From the NCBI RefSeq assembly GCF_042683405.1, contig NZ_JBHUJS010000003.1, positions 868,001 to 932,000 of the forward strand: 64,000 nt of DNA, read 5' to 3'. The notes under the pieces are model-generated. The model was given only the letters and a program-made list of their open reading frames with translations. It was not told where the DNA came from and searched no databases. Shown here piece after piece: positions 59,528 through 64,000 of the stretch. Numbering within the stretch: the stretch's first letter is position 1; the number at the start of each line of letters is the position of its first letter. A program made the translations under genes and the position numbers. The DNA is from Telluria sp042683405. Lineage in GTDB: Bacteria; Pseudomonadota; Gammaproteobacteria; Burkholderiales; Burkholderiaceae_D.

Positions 59528-60664
59528 TTATTCGCGCGCGGCGGGCACGAGCGGCGCTGCGCCACGCGCCAGGCCCGCCAGCTGCCGGTCGCGTTCCTGC
59601 TTGTCCAGTGCAGCCAGCTTGCGCACCGCATCGTAGAAGCGCGGGAAAGTGCGCTCGCGCGCCAGCAGGGCGCGGAAGCCGGGCACGTGGTCGTTGTAGG
59701 TGGCGACCGATGCGAGATGGGCGTTCGACAGCGGCTCGGCGAAGAAGCGGTCGTACCCCGCATAGCCGCCCCAGGCCTGGCGCAGTCCTGCGTACTCCTC
59801 CTTCAGCTGGCGGAACACTTCCGCCTTGCCGGCGCGCCGCTCGTCGTCGCTGGCGCCGGCCGCATACACGGCGGCCAGCTTGCGGCGCGCGCGCAGCAGC
59901 AGCTCGAGGAAGTCGCGCTTGCGGCTGGCGTAGGTGGCGTAGGCATCGCGCAGGCGCTCGTCGCCATGTTCGTCCAGCCAGCGCTGCAGCCCAGCCTCCT
60001 CCACCGCGGTCGCGAACGATTCGTTGAAGGCGGAGTCGCCCGGAATATAGGACATCTGGTGCGACAGCTCGTGGAAGATCAGGCGGGCCAGCTCCGCATC
60101 CGGATAGTTGATGAAGGTGGAGATCAGGGGATCGTCGAACCAGCCCAGGGTCGAATACGCCGGCACGCCCGAGACCTGGACGTCGTAGCCCTGCGCTCGT
60201 AGCTCGGCGGCGAATTTACGCGCGTCGCCGCGGTCGTAGTAGCCGCGGTAGGCCACGCATCCGGCGATCGGGAAGCACCACCGCAGCGGCTTGAGCGACA
60301 GTTCGGGCGTGGCCACCACGGCCCACAGCACGTACGGGCGGCGCAGCGGCGCGTAAGTCTTGTAGCTGCCATTGTCGGGCAGCCCGAGCGTCGCCACCGC
60401 ATACCTGCGGATTTGCTGCGCTTTCTGGAGCCGCGCACGCAGCCGCTTGTCGGTGCGGGCGTCCGACAGCCACTCGTCGATGGGGCGCGCTTCGGACCAG
60501 AGTTCATACTGGCCGTAGCCGGCCTGGGCGTAGTAGTTCAGCGTGGTGCAGCCGGCCAGCAGCATGCCGGCCACGCCTGCCAGCAGCAGGCGCCGCCACG
60601 CCTTGCGGCGTCCGTCCTCAGGCAGGCACGCCTGAAGCCTTTTCAACCTGGACGAGCGTGTCAT
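59528..60664 (-). CDS. putative aminopeptidase lipoprotein (PF10023-like)
   Basis: A 378-residue protein of the putative-aminopeptidase family. The N-terminus has a long basic lead, then LLLAGVAGMLLAGC with a lipobox at Cys39. LIFHELSHQMSYIPGDSAFNESFATAVEEAGLQRWL contains the zinc-binding HELSHQ and a later E-x-x-A. GYDRFFAEPLSNAHLASVATYNDHVPGF is a family block. It begins 47 bases inside the end of the molybdopterin gene; later in-frame starts would cut the signal peptide. The substrate is unknown. Confidence 0.86.
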   Translation of the reverse strand: MTRSSRLKRLQACLPEDGRRKAWRRLLLAGVAGMLLAGCTTLNYYAQAGYGQYELWSEARPIDEWLSDARTDKRLRARLQKAQQIRRYAVATLGLPDNGSYKTYAPLRRPYVLWAVVATPELSLKPLRWCFPIAGCVAYRGYYDRGDARKFAAELRAQGYDVQVSGVPAYSTLGWFDDPLISTFINYPDAELARLIFHELSHQMSYIPGDSAFNESFATAVEEAGLQRWLDEHGDERLRDAYATYASRKRDFLELLLRARRKLAAVYAAGASDDERRAGKAEVFRQLKEEYAGLRQAWGGYAGYDRFFAEPLSNAHLASVATYNDHVPGFRALLARERTFPRFYDAVRKLAALDKQERDRQLAGLARGAAPLVPAARE

Positions 60665-62708
60665 AGAACGTCGGTCCCCTTCCCATGTCAGTCAGGCGCT
60701 GGCTGGTCACTTCGTTGGCGTTCTTGCCGTCTGCAGCGAGCTTTTTCCACCACACCGACAGTCCCACGACCAGGCCGCGGCGCGCCTTGGGCGTCACGCG
60801 CGACTTGGCCACGAAGGAGCCGCGGTCGTTGAAGATGCGGACCAGGTCCCCGTTCAGGATGCCGCGCGCGGCTGCGTCGTCCGGGTGCAGGTCCAGGTGC
60901 GGTTCGCCTTCGGTGGCGCGCAGGCTCGCGACGTTCACGAAGGTCGAGTTGAGGAAGTTGCGCTGCGGCGGCGAGATCATCGCCAGCGGATATTTGGCGG
61001 CCAGCGCCGGGTTGGACGCGGCCGATTCGTACGGCTCGATGTAGGCCGGCAGCGGGTCCAGCCCATCCTTGAGCATCTGCTCCGAATAGAACTCGCACTT
61101 GCCCGACGGCGTGTAGAAGCCGCCATTGGCAAACGGCGCCGCCGGCATGTTCATCTTTTGCCAGCCGCGCGACTTGAGCGACTCCCAGTCGAAGTGCACG
61201 GCGCGCGCATCTCCCCGGTCCATCGAGCCGGCCGCCAGTTCGTCGTCGCTCTCGCGGAAGCACGGCTCGTCAAAGCCCATGCGCTGCGCCAGCAGGCGGA
61301 ACACTTCCGTGTTCGGCTTTGCCTCGCCCAGCGGCGCGATCGCCGCATTGTTCGCGACGAGGTACAGGTGGCCATACGAGGTGTGCGCGTCCACGTGCTC
61401 GAGCTGCGTGGTGGCGGGCAGCAGGATGTCCGCGTAGTCCGCGCTGTCGGTCTGGAAATGCTCCATCACCACCGTGAACAGGTCCTCGCGCGCGAAGCCC
61501 TGCATCACCTTGCCCGAATCGGGCGCGATCGCCAGCGGATTGGCGTTGTAGACGATGACTGCCTCGATCTTCGGCCCGAACGCGGGCGAGCCCGAGTTGA
61601 GCAGGTCGTCGCCGATGGTGGCCATGTTGATGGTGCGGGGCAGTTGCCCCTGGATCAGGTCGGGGCGCTGCAGCGCCGCCTTGTTGGTCGGGAACGAGCC
61701 GGACGAGGACAGCTGGACGCCGCCTGCCGCGTGCCGCCATGCGCCCACCAGCGCCGGCAGGCAGGCGATCGCGCGCACCGACATGCCGCCGCCGCGCACG
61801 CGCTGCACGCCGTAATTCATGCGGATCGCGACCGGTTCGCCGCGCAGCGCGGTCTCGCCGTACTCGCGCGCCAGGCCTTCCACTTCCGCGGTCCCGATGC
61901 CGCAGATGGCGGCCACCCGCTCCGGCGGGAACTGCGCGGCGCGTTCGCGCAGCTGCTCCACGCCCAGCGTGTGCTGCGCGATGTAGTCGTGGTCGAGCAG
62001 GCCGTCGCGGAACAGCACGTGCATGATCCCGAGCGCGAGCGCGGCATCGGTGCCCGGCATCGGCGCGATGTGCTGGTGGCACTTCTCGGCGGTCAGTGAG
62101 CGGTAGGGATCGATCGCGATCAGGCGCGCGCCGCGGCGCTTGGCTTCCTGCACCCTGGTCCAGAAATGCAGGTTGGAGGCGATCGGATTGCCGCCCCAGA
62201 TGATGATCAGTTTCGCGTCCTGGAACTGCTCCATGTCCGTGCCCACCGAGGCGCCGATGGTGTAGCGGTAGCCCGTGCCGCCCGCGGTCGCGCAGATCGT
62301 CCGGTCCAGCAGGGACGCGCCCAGCTTGTTGAAAAAACGGGCCGACATCGACTCGCCCTGCACCAGGCCCATGGTTCCGCAATAGCTGTACGGGAGGATC
62401 GCCTGCGGCGCGCGCGCCGCGATCTCCTTCAGGCGCGCGGCGATGGTGTCCAGCGCCTCGTCCCAGCTGATGCGCTCGAACTTGCCCTCGCCTTTCTTAC
62501 CGGTGCGGCGCATCGGATACAGCAAGCGGTCCGGATGGTAGGTCCGCTCGGTGTAGCGCGACACCTTGGTGCACAGCACCCCGGCGGTGGTCGGGTGGTC
62601 CGGGTCGCCCTTCACTTCCGTGGCGACGCCGTTTTCGACGGTCACCAGCAGTGCACAGGTGTCGGGGCAATCGTGCGGGCATGCGGCCCGGACTTGGGTG
62701 GTGGTCAT
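60618..62708 (-). CDS. molybdopterin oxidoreductase (formate-dehydrogenase-like)
   Basis: A 696-residue single-subunit Mo-bisPGD enzyme. CPHDCPDTCALLV then GVLCTKV give the four cysteines of an Fe-S cluster. YCGTMGLVQGESMSARFFNKLGAS and GGNPIASNLHFW bind the cofactor, and the C-terminal domain has LHPDDAAARGILNGDLVRIFNDRGSF. The region where many relatives carry Cys or Sec (GTMGLVQGES) has no obvious Mo-ligand cysteine. No separate electron-transfer subunits are next to it. The substrate is unknown. Confidence 0.92.
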   Translation of the reverse strand: MTTTQVRAACPHDCPDTCALLVTVENGVATEVKGDPDHPTTAGVLCTKVSRYTERTYHPDRLLYPMRRTGKKGEGKFERISWDEALDTIAARLKEIAARAPQAILPYSYCGTMGLVQGESMSARFFNKLGASLLDRTICATAGGTGYRYTIGASVGTDMEQFQDAKLIIIWGGNPIASNLHFWTRVQEAKRRGARLIAIDPYRSLTAEKCHQHIAPMPGTDAALALGIMHVLFRDGLLDHDYIAQHTLGVEQLRERAAQFPPERVAAICGIGTAEVEGLAREYGETALRGEPVAIRMNYGVQRVRGGGMSVRAIACLPALVGAWRHAAGGVQLSSSGSFPTNKAALQRPDLIQGQLPRTINMATIGDDLLNSGSPAFGPKIEAVIVYNANPLAIAPDSGKVMQGFAREDLFTVVMEHFQTDSADYADILLPATTQLEHVDAHTSYGHLYLVANNAAIAPLGEAKPNTEVFRLLAQRMGFDEPCFRESDDELAAGSMDRGDARAVHFDWESLKSRGWQKMNMPAAPFANGGFYTPSGKCEFYSEQMLKDGLDPLPAYIEPYESAASNPALAAKYPLAMISPPQRNFLNSTFVNVASLRATEGEPHLDLHPDDAAARGILNGDLVRIFNDRGSFVAKSRVTPKARRGLVVGLSVWWKKLAADGKNANEVTSQRLTDMGRGPTFYDTLVQVEKASGVPA

Positions 62709-62865
62709 GGAGAAAACCTGGAGAATTCAGACGTGGAACCGCTATCGTAAACCATTCGCGGCCTTGCGTGACGCTATGGCCTTCCGCTGTTGGCAGGGCT
62801 ACAATGAAAGGCTTGCAGGCCCCGCCTTTTGCGTCGTCCGGTAGTGGCCGAAACGGAGAACTCCC

Positions 62866-64000
62866 ATGAAACTCGTCGAACCCCTCCTCGCCTTCCAGGC
62901 CGAATTGCAGGCCATCCGCCGCGACCTGCACGCCCACCCCGAACTGAGCTACGAAGAACAGCGCACGTCCGACGTCGTCGCGGCGCGGCTGGCCGAATGG
63001 GGCATCCCGGTGCACCGGGGGCTGGCCGGGACCGGCGTGGTCGGCGTCATCAAGGGCGGGGACTCGGGCCGGGCGATCGGCCTGCGCGCGGACATGGACG
63101 CGCTGCCGGTGCAGGAACTGAACGGTTTCGACCACGCCTCCCGCCATCCCGGCAAGATGCACGCGTGCGGCCATGACGGCCACACCGCCATGCTGCTCGG
63201 CGCCGCGCACCACCTGGCGCAGCACCGCAACTTCGACGGCACCGTCTACCTGATCTTCCAGCCTGCCGAAGAAGGCGGCGCCGGCGCGCAGCGCATGATC
63301 GAGGAAGGGCTGTTCGAGCAGTTCCCGATGGAGGCCGTGTACGGCATGCACAACTGGCCGGGCATGGCGGCCGGCACCTTCGGCGTGCGCCCGGGCCCGA
63401 TGATGGCTTCCAGCAATGAATTCCGCGTGGTCGTGCGCGGCAAGGGCTGCCATGCAGCCCAGCCGCACAAGGGCATCGACCCCGTCATGGTGGCCGTGCA
63501 GGTCGCGCAGGCCTGGCAGACCATCGTCGCGCGCAACCTCAATCCGGTCGAGACGGCGGTGCTGTCGATCACCCAGATCCACGCCGGCAGCGCCACCAAC
63601 GTGATCCCGGACGAGGCGGAGCTGGTGGGAACCGTGCGTACGTTCACCACGGGCGCACTGGACCTGATCGAATCGCGCATGCGCCAGATCGCGCAGCATA
63701 CGGCCGAAGCGTTCGGCGCCACCGTCGATTTCACCTTCCACCGCAACTATCCGCCGCTGGTGAACCACGAGCGCGAAACCGCCTTCGCGGTCGAAGCCAT
63801 GCAGGCGATCGTGGGCGCCGACAAGGTGGACACCGACGTCGAACCGACCATGGGCGCGGAGGATTTCGCCTTCATGCTGCAGCATAAGCCTGGCTGCTAT
63901 GTCTTCATCGGGAATGGCGAAGGCGACCACCGCGCCGGCGGGCATGGCCTGGGCCCCTGCCAGCTGCACAACGCAAGCTACGACTTCAACGACCGGCTGC
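62866..64000 (+). CDS. M20 family metallo-amidohydrolase (partial, runs off the window)
   Basis: At least 378 residues; no stop before the window ends. MKLVEPLLAFQAELQAIRRDLHAHPELSYEE is the family opening. LRADMDALPVQE, HACGHDGHTAMLLGAA, FQPAEEGGAGAQRMIEEGLF and MHNWPGMAAG give the zinc and catalytic residues. KGCHAAQPHKGIDPVMVAVQ is the dimerisation-domain block and GAEDFAFML the final ligand. It belongs to the hippurate hydrolase/IAA-amino acid hydrolase branch. The ATG follows GGAGAA at the right spacing, divergent from the molybdopterin gene. Confidence 0.93.
   Translation, partial: MKLVEPLLAFQAELQAIRRDLHAHPELSYEEQRTSDVVAARLAEWGIPVHRGLAGTGVVGVIKGGDSGRAIGLRADMDALPVQELNGFDHASRHPGKMHACGHDGHTAMLLGAAHHLAQHRNFDGTVYLIFQPAEEGGAGAQRMIEEGLFEQFPMEAVYGMHNWPGMAAGTFGVRPGPMMASSNEFRVVVRGKGCHAAQPHKGIDPVMVAVQVAQAWQTIVARNLNPVETAVLSITQIHAGSATNVIPDEAELVGTVRTFTTGALDLIESRMRQIAQHTAEAFGATVDFTFHRNYPPLVNHERETAFAVEAMQAIVGADKVDTDVEPTMGAEDFAFMLQHKPGCYVFIGNGEGDHRAGGHGLGPCQLHNASYDFNDRL

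Noticed and set aside
62709..62865. A TACAAT at 62800 as the promoter of the M20 gene
   Set aside because: No acceptable -35 at 16-18 bases; evidence too thin to list.

Overview
The window is a high-GC, gene-dense stretch of a betaproteobacterial chromosome. Gene content and order suggest Oxalobacteraceae (Massilia/Telluria-like). The grounds are the aru/ast arginine operon with an AraC-type ArgR, a large NAD-glutamate dehydrogenase, the queA-tgt-yajC-secD-secF block, compact feoAB beside bfd/bfr, and tandem fadD genes. The genus is an inference; there is no rRNA or other marker to settle it. I saw no tRNA, CRISPR array, prophage or intact insertion sequence. Most of the window is core metabolism.

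Layout. 1-2.7 kb: end of a CocE/NonD hydrolase, group III truncated haemoglobin, DUF72 protein, alpha/beta hydrolase. 2.8-6.3 kb: iron locus, with feoA-feoB-small Cys-rich protein on the minus strand diverging from bfd and bfr around Fur-like boxes. 6.3-10.4 kb: GST, purB, and a cytochrome b561-YceI-YceI cluster. 10.4-16.7 kb: TonB-like protein, glycine-zipper stress protein, GlsB/YeaQ protein, phospholipase D/cardiolipin synthase-like protein, S46 dipeptidyl peptidase. 16.75-17.08 kb: relic of a RelBE-type toxin-antitoxin module. 17.1-20.5 kb: amino acid permease, unknown secreted protein, DUF2807 lipoprotein. 20.6-33.7 kb: the aru operon (aruC-aruF-aruG-astD-astB-gdhB-astE) with its argR upstream. 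A TATAAT promoter and an ArgR half-site lie in front of aruC. gdhB sits inside the operon and overlaps astE, so arginine breakdown is carried through glutamate to 2-oxoglutarate. 34-36.8 kb: small acidic protein, HDOD protein, MerR regulator, NTF2-like and DUF4142 secreted proteins. 37.2-48 kb: secF, secD, yajC, tgt, queA facing recG, then pyrC-DUF3025-oxidoreductase. 48-48.65 kb: an intact RelE/ParE-type toxin-antitoxin pair with a palindromic operator. 48.65-51.9 kb: amino-acid ABC ATPase without partners, dicarboxylate/amino-acid symporter, periplasmic asparaginase. 52-64 kb: Atm1-type ABC exporter, YciA thioesterase, PhoD phosphatase, two tandem acyl-CoA ligases, putative aminopeptidase, molybdopterin oxidoreductase, and the start of an M20 amidohydrolase.

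The least explained material lies between genes. One family of long perfect hairpins is built on GGGGACAGACCCC. A second family has a GGGACNGTCCC core and sits at gene ends. A third family of GTCATCCC/GGGATGAC repeats is also present. The best biological leads are the gdhB-containing arginine operon with its ArgR promoter, the dead relBE module beside a live TA module elsewhere, and the DUF3025 gene that seems to start at CTG right after pyrC. I did not find a clearly new multi-gene system.
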